NCBI GenBank assembly: GCA_964527315.1
Contig: CAZGOQ010000005.1
Location: 1 to 44,483 of the forward strand
From: HGM13006 sp964527315
GTDB lineage: Bacteria > Bacillota > Clostridia > Oscillospirales > Oscillospiraceae
DNA: 44,483 bases
Reading direction: 5' to 3'
Shown here: in pieces, positions 24,975 to 33,221 of the stretch
How positions within the stretch are numbered: position 1 is the stretch's first letter
Layout of the letters: every line of letters begins with the position of its first letter
Translations under genes and position numbers: made by a program
The notes under the pieces: generated by a model
Told to the model about the DNA's origin: nothing
Database searches by the model: none
Seen by the model: only the letters and a program-made list of their open reading frames with translations

Positions 24975-25778
24975 ATGAGTGCAGATAACAATTTAATTTT
25001 AAACGCCAAGCTCTCGCTGGACAGCGACGTGCCCCTCTATAACCAACTGGTAGCAATCATAAAGCGGCATATCTCCGCCGGAATTATTGTCCCCGGAGAC
25101 CTGCTTCCCTCGGAGGCAGAACTTTGCCGCGCTCTGTCGATTTCCCGTTCCACCGTTCGTCAGGCCATCGGCGCACTGGAATCGGAGGGCCTGGTGGTTC
25201 GCCGCCAGGGCAAGGGTACTTTCGTGGCCGAACCAAAGGTGCGCCGTAAGACCGAGCGGGTATATTCTTTCACTGCAGAAATGTCCGCCATGGGGCTGAC
25301 GCCCTCTTCCGATTTGATCGAATTTACAGTCATTACGCCCACAGAAGATATTGTGAAAATGCTGGAACTGCGCAGCAGTGATATAAAAGTCTATAAATTT
25401 ACCCGAATCCGTAAAGTAGACGGCGAACCCTTGATGCTGGAAACGTCTTTTTATCCCCAATACATCTATCCCAGCCTGACGCCGGAATTGCTGGCAACCC
25501 ACTCCTTCTATTCTCTTTTGTATGACGTGGGCGTGATCCCCTATACCGCTGTGGATTCTTATGAAGCGGTCAAATTCAGTAAATCAGAAGCGGAACTGCT
25601 TCACTGCCGGGCAGGCAGCGCCGGTTTCTTTATCCAGCGGCAGACCCGCACAGAAAGCGGCGAGTGCTATGAGTTTACCCAGACCTTTATGCGAGGTGAC
25701 CGGGCAAAGCTGGATATCGTTCTCCACAAGGACGGCGTCACCTTTTCCCGGAGTGTGGATAAGGGACACAGCAACTGA
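24975..25778 (+). CDS. GntR family transcriptional regulator, HutC subfamily
   Basis: DNA-binding regulator of 267 aa. The N-terminal winged helix spans about residues 18-88 (PLYNQLVAIIKRHISAG, then LPSEAELCRALSISRSTVRQAI and GLVVRRQGKGTFVAEP). The rest is a UbiC-type ligand-binding domain with SFTAEMSAMG, VYKFTRIRKVDGEPLMLETSF and a C-terminal YEFTQTFMRGDRAKLDI. Such domains bind small effectors such as sugar phosphates, histidine derivatives or fatty acids. AGGTGA precedes the ATG. It lies alone, downstream of the RNA locus whose start-site palindrome it could bind. Target and ligand are unknown. Confidence 0.92.
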   Translation: MSADNNLILNAKLSLDSDVPLYNQLVAIIKRHISAGIIVPGDLLPSEAELCRALSISRSTVRQAIGALESEGLVVRRQGKGTFVAEPKVRRKTERVYSFTAEMSAMGLTPSSDLIEFTVITPTEDIVKMLELRSSDIKVYKFTRIRKVDGEPLMLETSFYPQYIYPSLTPELLATHSFYSLLYDVGVIPYTAVDSYEAVKFSKSEAELLHCRAGSAGFFIQRQTRTESGECYEFTQTFMRGDRAKLDIVLHKDGVTFSRSVDKGHSN

Positions 25779-25787
25779 ATTATAAAC

Positions 25788-25817
25788 AAAAAGGGGCGGA
25801 AATTTCCGTCCCTTTTG
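25788..25817. terminator. bidirectional terminator between gntR and deoB
   Basis: AAAAGGG-G-CGGAAA pairs with TTTCCG-T-CCCTTTT with one wobble. A-runs and T-runs flank both sides, so it can end both convergent genes. Confidence 0.8.
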
Positions 25818-25821
25818 CTTG

Positions 25822-26982
25822 TCAAAAAACGCTCTTCCCGCACTCCGGCACCGGGCCACCCAGAACTTTCAAGATGGTTGCCCCCACATCTGCAAACGTC
25901 TCCCGCATACCCAAATCTCTGGACTCAATCCCCTGATACCACAGCAGCAGCGGAACATACTCCCGGGTATGATCCGTGCCGGTGCAGGTGGGATCGCAAC
26001 CATGGTCTGCGGTAATGGCCAGCAGTGTGTCTCCATCCATTTTCTCCATGAGCCGGGGCAGAAATTCGTCAAATTCCGTTAAGCCCCGGCCATAGGCCAG
26101 CACATCCCGCCGATGGCCCCACTTCATGTCAAAATCCAGAAGATTGACAAAAATCAAACCATCTTTTTCCTTCAGCGCCTTTTCTGCCTGCTCCATCCCC
26201 TCCGCGTTATCTGAAGTTTTTACCGCAGAGGCGAATTCCGTTGCCGGAAAAATGTCTACCGGTTTCCCGATGGAGTGAACCGAAATGCCATGTTCCGTCA
26301 GCAGTTCCAGATCCGTTTTTTTCGGCGGGATCGCGGCGTAATCATGGCGGTTGGACGTGCGAGTGTAGTTCCCCGGCGTACCTACAAAGGGTCGGGCGAT
26401 CACCCGGCCTACGCCGAAGCCCAGTTCGTCCAGCGTCTCTCTGGCGATTTCGCACCACTGATAGAGCTGCTCCAGCGGTACCGTCTCCTCATGGGCGGCA
26501 ATTTGGAACACACTGTCGGCAGAGGTATAGACAATGGGGTAGCCTGTCTCCTGATGCTCCCGGCCCAGCCGGCCGATGATCTCCGTGCCAGAAGCCGCTT
26601 CATTGCCCAAAACATCCCGTCCAATCCGTTTTGAAAAGGCATCTATGATCTCTTTCGGAAATCCCTCCGGAAAGGTGTCAAAGGCCAATTCCGTGGGAAC
26701 GCCCATAATCTCCCAATGACCCACTATGGAATCCTTGCCCTTTGACTGCTCCTGGCATACGCCATAAGCGCCCACCGGCTCAACGCCGGTAGAAAACCGC
26801 TCCAGACCAGGAAGACACATCAATCCCATCGCTTCCAGATTTGGAAGCGTCATACCGGGATTTCGCTCCAGTGTATGCTGCACCGTCGCGGCGTCCTCGT
26901 CTCCGTACTGCGTTGCATCCGGCTGTGCACCTATTCCTACGGAGTCCAATAAAATGAGCAGAACTCTCTGAAATTGTTTCAT
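25822..26982 (-). CDS. deoB: phosphopentomutase DeoB
   Basis: Interconverts (deoxy)ribose 1- and 5-phosphate in nucleoside salvage; Mn2+-dependent, alkaline-phosphatase superfamily. At 386 aa it shows LLILLDSVGIGAQPDA at the N-terminus, KDSIVGHWEIMG, ETGYPIVYTSADSVFQIAAH and the C-terminal metal motif ITADHGCDPTC. The start at MKQFQRVLL is preceded by AGGACGGTGAT; a GTG three codons earlier lies inside that site. It is transcribed alone, without the usual purine nucleoside phosphorylase neighbour. Confidence 0.96.
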   Translation of the reverse strand: MKQFQRVLLILLDSVGIGAQPDATQYGDEDAATVQHTLERNPGMTLPNLEAMGLMCLPGLERFSTGVEPVGAYGVCQEQSKGKDSIVGHWEIMGVPTELAFDTFPEGFPKEIIDAFSKRIGRDVLGNEAASGTEIIGRLGREHQETGYPIVYTSADSVFQIAAHEETVPLEQLYQWCEIARETLDELGFGVGRVIARPFVGTPGNYTRTSNRHDYAAIPPKKTDLELLTEHGISVHSIGKPVDIFPATEFASAVKTSDNAEGMEQAEKALKEKDGLIFVNLLDFDMKWGHRRDVLAYGRGLTEFDEFLPRLMEKMDGDTLLAITADHGCDPTCTGTDHTREYVPLLLWYQGIESRDLGMRETFADVGATILKVLGGPVPECGKSVF

Positions 26983-27006
26983 TTCTATCACCGTCCTGAT
27001 AGATAT

Positions 27007-27035
27007 ATTATGCCACGAAAATTCCTCTGATGCAA
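27007..27035 (-). promoter_or_regulatory. promoter of deoB
   Basis: TTGCAT (27030-27035) and CATAAT (27007-27012) with a 17-bp spacer on the minus strand. Confidence 0.6.
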
Positions 27036-27097
27036 CCCTTGCACTCCACCAGCCTTTGCTTTATAATAATGATGACAGAACAAGTTCCCGTATGCGT

Positions 27098-27103
27098 TAT
27101 AAT
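27098..27103 (+). promoter_or_regulatory. -10 element for the flavoprotein/molybdopterin operon
   Basis: A perfect TATAAT lies 38 nt before the start codon. No good -35 hexamer is visible at 16-18 bp, so an activator may be needed. Confidence 0.5.
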
Positions 27104-27140
27104 AAAATTGCGAAATAATTCTGTGAAAGGGGAAATTCAT

Positions 27141-27533
27141 ATGATTTCCGCAAAGAAACTGCAAGAAAAAGTTGGTAGTCTCTTCTATTTTGCCACCATT
27201 GAGGACGGCGAGCCAAGAGTGCGGCCCTTCGGCTTTACCATGGTCTTTGAGGATAAACTCTATTTCGGCTGCGGCACCCACAAAGCCGCCTATGCACAGT
27301 TGCTGAAGAACCCCAACCTGGAGATCTGTTCCTTTCACGATGGAACTTTTGTCCGTGTCCGGGGCAAAGCGGTTATGGACGACCGGGACGAGGTACAGAC
27401 CTATATGTATGAAAGCGCACCGTTCCTGAAAGAAACCTACAATGAGCAAACCGGCCATCATCACATCTGCTTCTATCTGGATCAGATGTCCGCCATGGAA
27501 TTTAAAGGTCCCGAATCTACTCAACTGGTGTAA
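27141..27533 (+). CDS. pyridoxamine 5'-phosphate oxidase-family FMN-binding protein
   Basis: Small split-barrel flavin-binding protein of 130 aa. The N-terminus FYFATIEDGEPRVRPFGFTM is the usual strand pair seen in PNPOx-like proteins, followed by KLYFGCGTHKAAYAQLLKNPNLEICSF. The start at MISAKKL follows AAAGGGG; a longer frame would overlap the promoter. Its stop is 3 nt before the molybdopterin enzyme start, so the two are translationally coupled. It may deliver electrons to, or protect, that enzyme (inference). The substrate of the stand-alone protein cannot be told. Confidence 0.85.
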   Translation: MISAKKLQEKVGSLFYFATIEDGEPRVRPFGFTMVFEDKLYFGCGTHKAAYAQLLKNPNLEICSFHDGTFVRVRGKAVMDDRDEVQTYMYESAPFLKETYNEQTGHHHICFYLDQMSAMEFKGPESTQLV

Positions 27534-27536
27534 GCA

Positions 27537-29711
27537 ATGGCAGAATATAAAGCCGCCTGCCGGGGCTGTCACGGCGGATGTATGTATCGTTTGACCGTAG
27601 AAAACGGCAGAGTGGTGAAGGCCCGGCCGGACCCGGAGGGACCGCTGAACCACGGCAGAGGCTGTGTCAAGGGTCTGTCTATCATCGAACAAATGTATCA
27701 CAAGGACCGGCTGACCGTACCTCTCCAGCGCATTGGGCCGAAGGAAAGCGGCAAATGGGAGGAGATTACATGGGCGCAGGCCTATGAGAAGATCACCCAA
27801 AACCTCAGCGCAATCATGGCGGAGTCCGGCCCGGAAAGCGTGGCGCTGATTTCCGGCACTGGGCGGCATCATCTGAGCCAGTTCTGGCGCTTTGCCAACG
27901 TGCTGGGCACCCCAAACGCCACCTCCTCCGGGGCGCTGATTTGTCTCGGCCCGAGAAAAAACGCCGGAGACTTCACTGCCGGCGTCTTTGCCGGTGTGGA
28001 CTACTACGGCAGCGTGCGTCCGGGCGGCATTCTGGTCTGGGGGGCCAATCCGGCCATATCCGGCGCCGACGGAGAACTGAAATTCCATATTCAGGACGCC
28101 GTCCGGGATGGCATTCCCCTGATCGTGGTGGATCCAAAGCCCAACGAACTGACAAAGGCCGCCCGGCTGTGGCTTCGGATCCGCCCCGGCACCGACGGCG
28201 CTTTGGCCATTGGCCTTCTGAGCATCCTCATTTCAGAAGATCTCTATGATCACGAATTTGTGGAAAACTATACTTATGGGTTCGCAGAACTTCGGCAGCG
28301 GTGCCGGAAATTTGACCTCCCCACCGTATCCCGAATCACACGTATTCCGGAAGCACAGATTTTAGAAGCCGCGCATTTGATTGCTGCCATTCATCCACTG
28401 GCGCTGGAATGGGGCTGCGCCATGGAACAGAGCACCAACGCCTTTCAGACCTGCCGGGCTATCTTCATGATTCCGGCGTTGACCGGAAATTACGATGTAC
28501 CCGGCGGCTTTGTAGAGAGTATGGAAATTGCTCCTACGGCGGATCTGCTCTTCGACCGGCTCAGCCCGGAAGCAGCGAAAAAATGCATCTCCGGCGGCTA
28601 TCCGCTGAACAACGGGGCCATGACACCGAAGCTGTTTGCCCACCCTCAGCTGGTATTGGACGCCATGAAAACAAAAAAGCCCTATCCCATTCGGGCGCTG
28701 TTTTCCAATGCCAACAACACGCTGATTTCCGTGCCGGACAGCCAGCACACCTATGAATGCCTGAAATGCCTGAACTTCTTTGTCTATATGGATTTCTTTA
28801 TGACCCCCACGGCGGAACTGGCAGATCTTGTCCTTCCCGCAGCCCTCTGGCCTGAGGTTGACAGTGTATTCTGTATGCCGGAATTTGGCGACGTGGCCGC
28901 GTTGTGTATGCAAAAGACCGTCCAGGTGGGACAATGTAAATCCGACGAAGACTTTTTTCTGGAACTTTCAGAAAAAATGGGCCTTGACTATGGTGCAAAG
29001 AGCCAACGAGAAATCTTAGACGGTATTTTAGCTGAACTGGGCAATCGCCGCCCGGAATACGCCGGCATTGACTTCGATATGTTCCGGCAAATGGGCTGGA
29101 TCGCTCCAAAGAGGGAGTATTACCGCTATCGAACCCACGGCTTTCGAACGGAAACCGGAAAATTTGAACTATATTCCTCCCGACTTGCCCGGGCCGGGGC
29201 CGATCCGCTTCCAGACTGGCAGGAGATACCGGAAAGCCCTGTTAGCCGTCCGGATCTTTTGGCGGAATACCCCCTGATTCTGACCACTGGCAGCCGCACA
29301 GAGCCTTACTTTATCTCCAACAACCGCCAAATCAAATCTCTCCGAAAGCTGCATCCCTTCCCGCTGGTGTCCATGCACCCGGATACGGGAAAGCAGTATG
29401 GCATTGCTGAGGGTGATTGGGTCTATATCGAGACGCTCCGGGGCCGCATCACCCAAAAGGCACGCTTCCTTGCAGAGATGGATCGGGACGTGGTCAGCTG
29501 TGAAATGGGCTGGTGGTACCCGGAGGCGGGTGCGCCCGAATATGGCTGGAAGGAATCCAACGTCAATATTCTGACCGTTGGCGACGGTCCTCACGATCCC
29601 ATCGGCGGAGCCTATCAACTCCGGGCGCTGCTATGCAAAATTTATCCCAATCCCGATTGCCGGATCGAGCAACGCTACCAGGTCTGGTTGGCACAAGAAC
29701 CGGTACAATAA
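27537..29711 (+). CDS. molybdopterin (Mo/W) oxidoreductase, DMSO reductase superfamily
   Basis: Catalytic subunit of 724 aa. The N-terminal 4Fe-4S site is C-x2-C-x3-C (CRGCHGGC) with a fourth Cys in GRGCVKG. WAQAYEKITQNL and ESVALISGTG follow the family plan. SSGALICLGPRKN places a Cys where acetylene hydratase and polysulfide-reductase-like enzymes have their metal ligand. The C-terminal cofactor-binding domain has LILTTGSRTEPYFISNNRQI and ends YQLRALLCKIYPN. No Tat signal is seen, so it is cytosolic. It lacks dedicated Fe-S or membrane partners; only the small flavoprotein precedes it. No cofactor-synthesis genes are in the window. The reaction is unknown. Confidence 0.88.
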   Translation: MAEYKAACRGCHGGCMYRLTVENGRVVKARPDPEGPLNHGRGCVKGLSIIEQMYHKDRLTVPLQRIGPKESGKWEEITWAQAYEKITQNLSAIMAESGPESVALISGTGRHHLSQFWRFANVLGTPNATSSGALICLGPRKNAGDFTAGVFAGVDYYGSVRPGGILVWGANPAISGADGELKFHIQDAVRDGIPLIVVDPKPNELTKAARLWLRIRPGTDGALAIGLLSILISEDLYDHEFVENYTYGFAELRQRCRKFDLPTVSRITRIPEAQILEAAHLIAAIHPLALEWGCAMEQSTNAFQTCRAIFMIPALTGNYDVPGGFVESMEIAPTADLLFDRLSPEAAKKCISGGYPLNNGAMTPKLFAHPQLVLDAMKTKKPYPIRALFSNANNTLISVPDSQHTYECLKCLNFFVYMDFFMTPTAELADLVLPAALWPEVDSVFCMPEFGDVAALCMQKTVQVGQCKSDEDFFLELSEKMGLDYGAKSQREILDGILAELGNRRPEYAGIDFDMFRQMGWIAPKREYYRYRTHGFRTETGKFELYSSRLARAGADPLPDWQEIPESPVSRPDLLAEYPLILTTGSRTEPYFISNNRQIKSLRKLHPFPLVSMHPDTGKQYGIAEGDWVYIETLRGRITQKARFLAEMDRDVVSCEMGWWYPEAGAPEYGWKESNVNILTVGDGPHDPIGGAYQLRALLCKIYPNPDCRIEQRYQVWLAQEPVQ

Positions 29712-29746
29712 AAATGGGGACTGTGAAAAAAGTCCCCATTTTTATT
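29707..29746. terminator. bidirectional terminator after the molybdopterin gene
   Basis: Sixteen perfect pairs join AATAAAAATGGGGACT and AGTCCCCATTTTTATT around an 8-nt loop. The A/T flanks work in both directions, and the convergent kinase-like gene ends in the right arm. Confidence 0.93.
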
Positions 29747-30350
29747 ATATTCCCTGATAGGCCCGGCAAATCAGTTCCACACAGAGTTCCTCGTCCATTC
29801 GGTCGCTGTTGACCACCAAATGATAGGAATTGGGATCATTCCAGTCCATACCGGTATAATTTTTATAATACGCCTTCCTGGCCTTGTCCGTACGCCGCAG
29901 CAGGCGGACCGCTTTGCTTTCAGAAAGCCCGAGGCTCTCCATGGTGCGCTGCACACGGTAATCCCGTCCGGCGTGGACAAAGATGTCCAGCACATCCTCC
30001 CGGTCCCGGAGCAGATAATTGGCGCAGCGTCCAACAATCAGGCAAGGCCCTTCCGCCGCGATCTCCCTGATCAGTTCAAACTGAATGTCGGCCACCCGCT
30101 CATTGGTGGGCAGGGGCGATGTGGCAGAGGTATAATAATGCGCCGCTTCCGCCTGGGAATATTCGAACCGGGACGCAAGCTGTTCATCTCTGGCCTGAAT
30201 GGCTGACTCGCTGATGCCGCTTTTAGCGGCGGATTCCGTCACCAGAAACTTGTCCACATAAGGGAGATCCAGCCGCCGGGCCACCTTCTGGGCAATCTCA
30301 CTGCCTCGGGACTCAAATTCCCGATTGACCGTAATGATGCTGTATTTCAT
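29745..30350 (-). CDS. cytidylate kinase-like family protein
   Basis: Putative nucleoside-monophosphate-kinase-fold protein of 201 aa (Cytidylate_kin2 type). It opens YSIITVNREFESRGSEIAQKV, the usual position of a G-S-G-G-R-E P-loop, but the loop here is E-S-R-G-S-E, so key glycines are missing. Further family blocks are GPCLIVGRCANYLLRD, DIFVHAGRDYRVQR and YYKNYTGMDWNDPNSYHLVVNSDRM. AGGAGGG is 7 nt upstream of the ATG. Proteins of this type are widespread in gut Clostridia, often of unproven activity. A true cytidylate kinase role is doubtful. Confidence 0.8.
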   Translation of the reverse strand: MKYSIITVNREFESRGSEIAQKVARRLDLPYVDKFLVTESAAKSGISESAIQARDEQLASRFEYSQAEAAHYYTSATSPLPTNERVADIQFELIREIAAEGPCLIVGRCANYLLRDREDVLDIFVHAGRDYRVQRTMESLGLSESKAVRLLRRTDKARKAYYKNYTGMDWNDPNSYHLVVNSDRMDEELCVELICRAYQGI

Positions 30351-30392
30351 TAAGTACCCTCCTGTCTATTCAGTCTATCGGTTTCCTTTTTT

Positions 30393-30421
30393 ATTTTATC
30401 AAATCGCCCTGCTTTCTGCAA
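30393..30421 (-). promoter_or_regulatory. promoter of the kinase-like gene
   Basis: TTGCAG (30416-30421) and TAAAAT (30393-30398) with a 17-bp spacer on the minus strand. Confidence 0.65.
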
Positions 30422-30441
30422 CATTTTCTGCAGCAGACATG

Positions 30442-30475
30442 CAAAAAATCCACGACCAAAAGTCGTGGATTTTGC
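30442..30475 (-). terminator. terminator of rpmB
   Basis: AAAATCCACGAC and GTCGTGGATTTT pair over a 5-nt loop, followed by T6 on the minus strand, just beyond the L28 stop. Confidence 0.9.
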
Positions 30476-30488
30476 GAGCATATAGAAA

Positions 30489-30677
30489 TCAAACCGCACG
30501 GGTCACTTTGCCGGAGCGCAGACACCTTGTACAGACATATACATGGCGCGGAGTCCCATCGACAATCGCCTTCACACGCTTTACATTGGGCTTCCAGACC
30601 CGGTTGGACCGTCTGTGGGAGTGGGAAACCTTAATGCCAAAGGTCACGCCCTTGCCGCAAAAATCACATTTAGCCAT
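30489..30677 (-). CDS. rpmB: 50S ribosomal protein L28
   Basis: Large-subunit ribosomal protein of 62 aa. MAKCDFCGKGVTFGIKVSHS and NRVWKPNVKRVK are diagnostic, and CxxC pairs at both ends (CDFC, CTRC) mark the zinc-binding form. AGGAGGTG precedes the ATG. Monocistronic, with its own promoter and terminator. Confidence 0.98.
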   Translation of the reverse strand: MAKCDFCGKGVTFGIKVSHSHRRSNRVWKPNVKRVKAIVDGTPRHVYVCTRCLRSGKVTRAV

Positions 30678-30736
30678 CTGGCTGCACCTCCTCGCCGTAA
30701 AAAATGACGAATTCCCCTTTCAGGGCGTCGGGTTAT

Positions 30737-30765
30737 ATCATAACAGAAAACTTTTTAAAATGCAA
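30737..30765 (-). promoter_or_regulatory. promoter of rpmB
   Basis: TTGCAT (30760-30765) and TATGAT (30737-30742) with a 17-bp spacer on the minus strand. Confidence 0.75.
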
Positions 30766-30788
30766 CTGCTTTTTTAAAAAATCTCCGG

Positions 30789-30817
30789 TTGCCAAATTTG
30801 ACTGGAAAGCGTATAAT
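30789..30817 (+). promoter_or_regulatory. promoter of hprK
   Basis: TTGCCA (30789-30794) and TATAAT (30812-30817) with a 17-bp spacer, divergent from the rpmB promoter. Confidence 0.8.
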
Positions 30818-30844
30818 CAAAAGGAATGAAAGGAGCGCCGCGAT

Positions 30845-31786
30845 ATGTCTTTATTTACCGTTTCCCTTTCTCAGCTGACAAAAGAATTCAAGCTGGAAAT
30901 GCTCTATCAGTCCTCTGACTTTGAAAACATACAGATCACGGTGGAGGATGTGAACCGCCCTGCTTTGCAGCTTTCCGGTTTTTTTGAACATTTTGAACCA
31001 GCCCGGATGCAGGTCATCGGCATGGTGGAGGACACCTATCTGGCCGGACTGACTCCGGAACAGCGGATCGTCACTTTTGACCGGCTCTTTTCCTATCGTC
31101 CGCCAGCGCTGATTTACGCCCGGCATATCGAGCCATACGATGAATGCATGGTCATGGCCCGAAAATATAATATTACCATTCTCCGCACCGATGAGACTAC
31201 CTCTGAATTGGTCTCCTCCCTGATTGCCACCTTGAAGCACTATTTGGCCCCTCGGCTCACTCGCCATGGCGTTCTGGTGGAGGTTCACGGCGAGGGGATG
31301 CTCCTGCTGGGCGAAAGTGGCGTTGGAAAAAGTGAAGCCGCCATCGAACTGGTCAAGCGGGGCCATCGGCTGATTGCAGACGATGCGGTAGAAATCAAAA
31401 AAGAGGGCGCTTATATGCTTACCGGCTCCGCGCCGGAACTGATCCGCCACTATATCGAACTGCGAGGCATCGGCGTAATCAATGTTGCAAAGCTGTTCGG
31501 CATGGGCGCAGTCAAGGATTCCTCCTCCATTGACATGGTGGTGAATCTGGAAGCCTGGCGGGACGATGTGCTTTATGACCGATTGGGCGTTGAAAATGAG
31601 TTTATCTCCATTTTGGGCGTCAAAGTCCCCGCGCTGACCATTCCTGTCAAGCCTGGGAGAAACCTGGCGGTCATTTTAGAGGTTGCCGCCATGAATAACC
31701 GGCAGAAAAAGCAGGGCTACAATGCGGCGCTGGAATTCACCGAGCAGATCAATAAGCATTTTGATGAAACGATGACAGAAGCCTGA
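30845..31786 (+). CDS. hprK: HPr kinase/phosphorylase
   Basis: Bifunctional sensor enzyme that phosphorylates and dephosphorylates HPr on Ser46 and so controls catabolite repression in Firmicutes. The 313-aa protein has the N-terminal regulatory domain (VTFDRLFSYRPPALIYAR), a P-loop GESGVGKSEAAIELVKRGH, the RLIADDAVEIKK metal site, and the family signature IELRGIGVINV. AAAGGAG precedes the ATG. It is 23 nt from the MATE exporter downstream, so they are probably co-transcribed; the usual lgt neighbour is absent. Function is secure. Confidence 0.97.
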   Translation: MSLFTVSLSQLTKEFKLEMLYQSSDFENIQITVEDVNRPALQLSGFFEHFEPARMQVIGMVEDTYLAGLTPEQRIVTFDRLFSYRPPALIYARHIEPYDECMVMARKYNITILRTDETTSELVSSLIATLKHYLAPRLTRHGVLVEVHGEGMLLLGESGVGKSEAAIELVKRGHRLIADDAVEIKKEGAYMLTGSAPELIRHYIELRGIGVINVAKLFGMGAVKDSSSIDMVVNLEAWRDDVLYDRLGVENEFISILGVKVPALTIPVKPGRNLAVILEVAAMNNRQKKQGYNAALEFTEQINKHFDETMTEA

Positions 31787-31809
31787 GACGTAAAAAGAGG
31801 CGAACACCA

Positions 31810-33162
31810 TTGGCTACCTCCCAGAAAAACGATTTCAGCCAGGGGTGCGTCTGGCGGAATATTGTCCGCATGGCGATTCCCATTACGCTGGCGCAGCTGA
31901 TCAATATTCTCTATAACATTGTGGACCGTATGTATATCGGTCACATTGATGGCGCCGGTGCTATGGCGCTGACCGGACTTGGTCTGTGTCTGCCAGTAAT
32001 TTCCATCGTGATGGCGTTTGCGCGGCTCAGCGGCATGGGCGGCGGCCCCCTTTGCTCCATTGAGCGGGGCAAGGGCGATCTTCTCGAGGCCGAAGCCATC
32101 ATGGGAAACTCCTTTACATTGCTGCTGATCTTCGCTGTAGCGCTGACAACTCTGGGTGAACTCTTTCTAAAGCCCATTCTCTTTGCCTTCGGCGCCAGCA
32201 AGGATACCATCGACTATGCCGTAGACTACGGCCGCATTTACCTGGCCGGCAATATTTTCGTTCTGATTTCCCTCGGCATGAACAACTTCATCAACGCCCA
32301 GGGCTTCGCTCGAACCGGTATGATCACAACGCTGATGGGCGCTGTTGCCAACATTATATTGGATCCGATTTTTATTTTTGTGTTCGGCTGGGGCGTTCAG
32401 GGCGCAGCTCTGGCAACAATCCTCTCCCAAGCTCTTTCCGCACTGTGGGTCATGGCCTTTCTGACCGGCAGAAAGGCGCAGCTACGGCTCAAATGGAACT
32501 GCATGAAACTCCGACGACGCCGTGTCTCTAAAATCATCTCTCTGGGCTTTTCCGGTTTTGTCATGGCACTGACCAATTCCATAGTACAGGTCACCTGCAA
32601 CTCTGTTCTCTCTGCCTACGGCGGCGATCTCCATGTTGGCGTGATGACCATTGTCAACTCCATTCGGGAAGTAGTCTCCATGCCGGTGCAGGGCATCACC
32701 GGCGCGGCGGAACCGGTTCTTGGCTTCAATTACGGCGCGGAAAAGCCCCGCCGGGTCCGGCAGGGCATTCGCTTTATCTCTATTGTTGCCTTTGTCTACT
32801 CGCTACTGGTCTGGGCCATCATTAAGCTGATCCCCGGCCCCCTCATTCATATATTCAACAATGACCCGGCGCTGATCGACACCGCCATCCCCGCCCTCAG
32901 TATTTATTTCTGTACATTCTTTATGATGGCGCTACAGTTTGCCGGGCAGAGCACCTTTGTCTCTCTGGGCAAAAGCAAACAGGCCGTATTTTTCTCCATT
33001 TTCCGGAAGGTCATTATTGTCGTTCCCCTGACGATTCTGCTGCCAAAGCTTCCGGCCTTTGGTGTCAGCGGCGTATTCTGGGCCGAAGCCATTTCCAACG
33101 TGGCAGGCGGTGTTTTCTGCTTTGGAACTATGTACCTGACGGTATATCGAAAATTAAAGTAA
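31810..33162 (+). CDS. MATE family multidrug/cation efflux transporter
   Basis: Inner-membrane Na+ or H+ antiporter of 450 aa with about 12 hydrophobic segments. The two-fold MATE plan is visible: MAIPITLAQLINILYNIVDRMYIG near the N-terminus, GMNNFINAQGFARTGM, then the second half from LGFSGFVMALTNSIVQ with the PVQGITGAAEPVLGFNYGAEK motif typical of this family. The start is TTG (residues MATSQKND), with AAAGAGG 8 nt upstream; the next ATG would remove part of TM1. Substrate unknown. Confidence 0.93.
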   Translation: MATSQKNDFSQGCVWRNIVRMAIPITLAQLINILYNIVDRMYIGHIDGAGAMALTGLGLCLPVISIVMAFARLSGMGGGPLCSIERGKGDLLEAEAIMGNSFTLLLIFAVALTTLGELFLKPILFAFGASKDTIDYAVDYGRIYLAGNIFVLISLGMNNFINAQGFARTGMITTLMGAVANIILDPIFIFVFGWGVQGAALATILSQALSALWVMAFLTGRKAQLRLKWNCMKLRRRRVSKIISLGFSGFVMALTNSIVQVTCNSVLSAYGGDLHVGVMTIVNSIREVVSMPVQGITGAAEPVLGFNYGAEKPRRVRQGIRFISIVAFVYSLLVWAIIKLIPGPLIHIFNNDPALIDTAIPALSIYFCTFFMMALQFAGQSTFVSLGKSKQAVFFSIFRKVIIVVPLTILLPKLPAFGVSGVFWAEAISNVAGGVFCFGTMYLTVYRKLK

Positions 33163-33169
33163 ATCCATA

Positions 33170-33204
33170 GAAAAGGCCGCCGCAGGTTCCTTCTGCGGCG
33201 GCCA
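33170..33204 (-). terminator. terminator of the CoA-transferase gene
   Basis: GGCCGCCGCAG and CTGCGGCGGCC form an 11-bp GC stem with a 7-nt loop. On the minus strand TTTTC follows. On the plus strand the tail is not T-rich, so it mainly serves the CoA-transferase, though it may also slow read-through from the MATE gene. Confidence 0.8.
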
Positions 33205-33221
33205 AATTCGCGTTTCTCGGA

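Noticed and set aside
27030..27140. Longer N-terminus for the PNPOx-like protein
   Set aside because: It would overlap the TATAAT element; the AAAGGGG-supported ATG begins exactly at the conserved domain.
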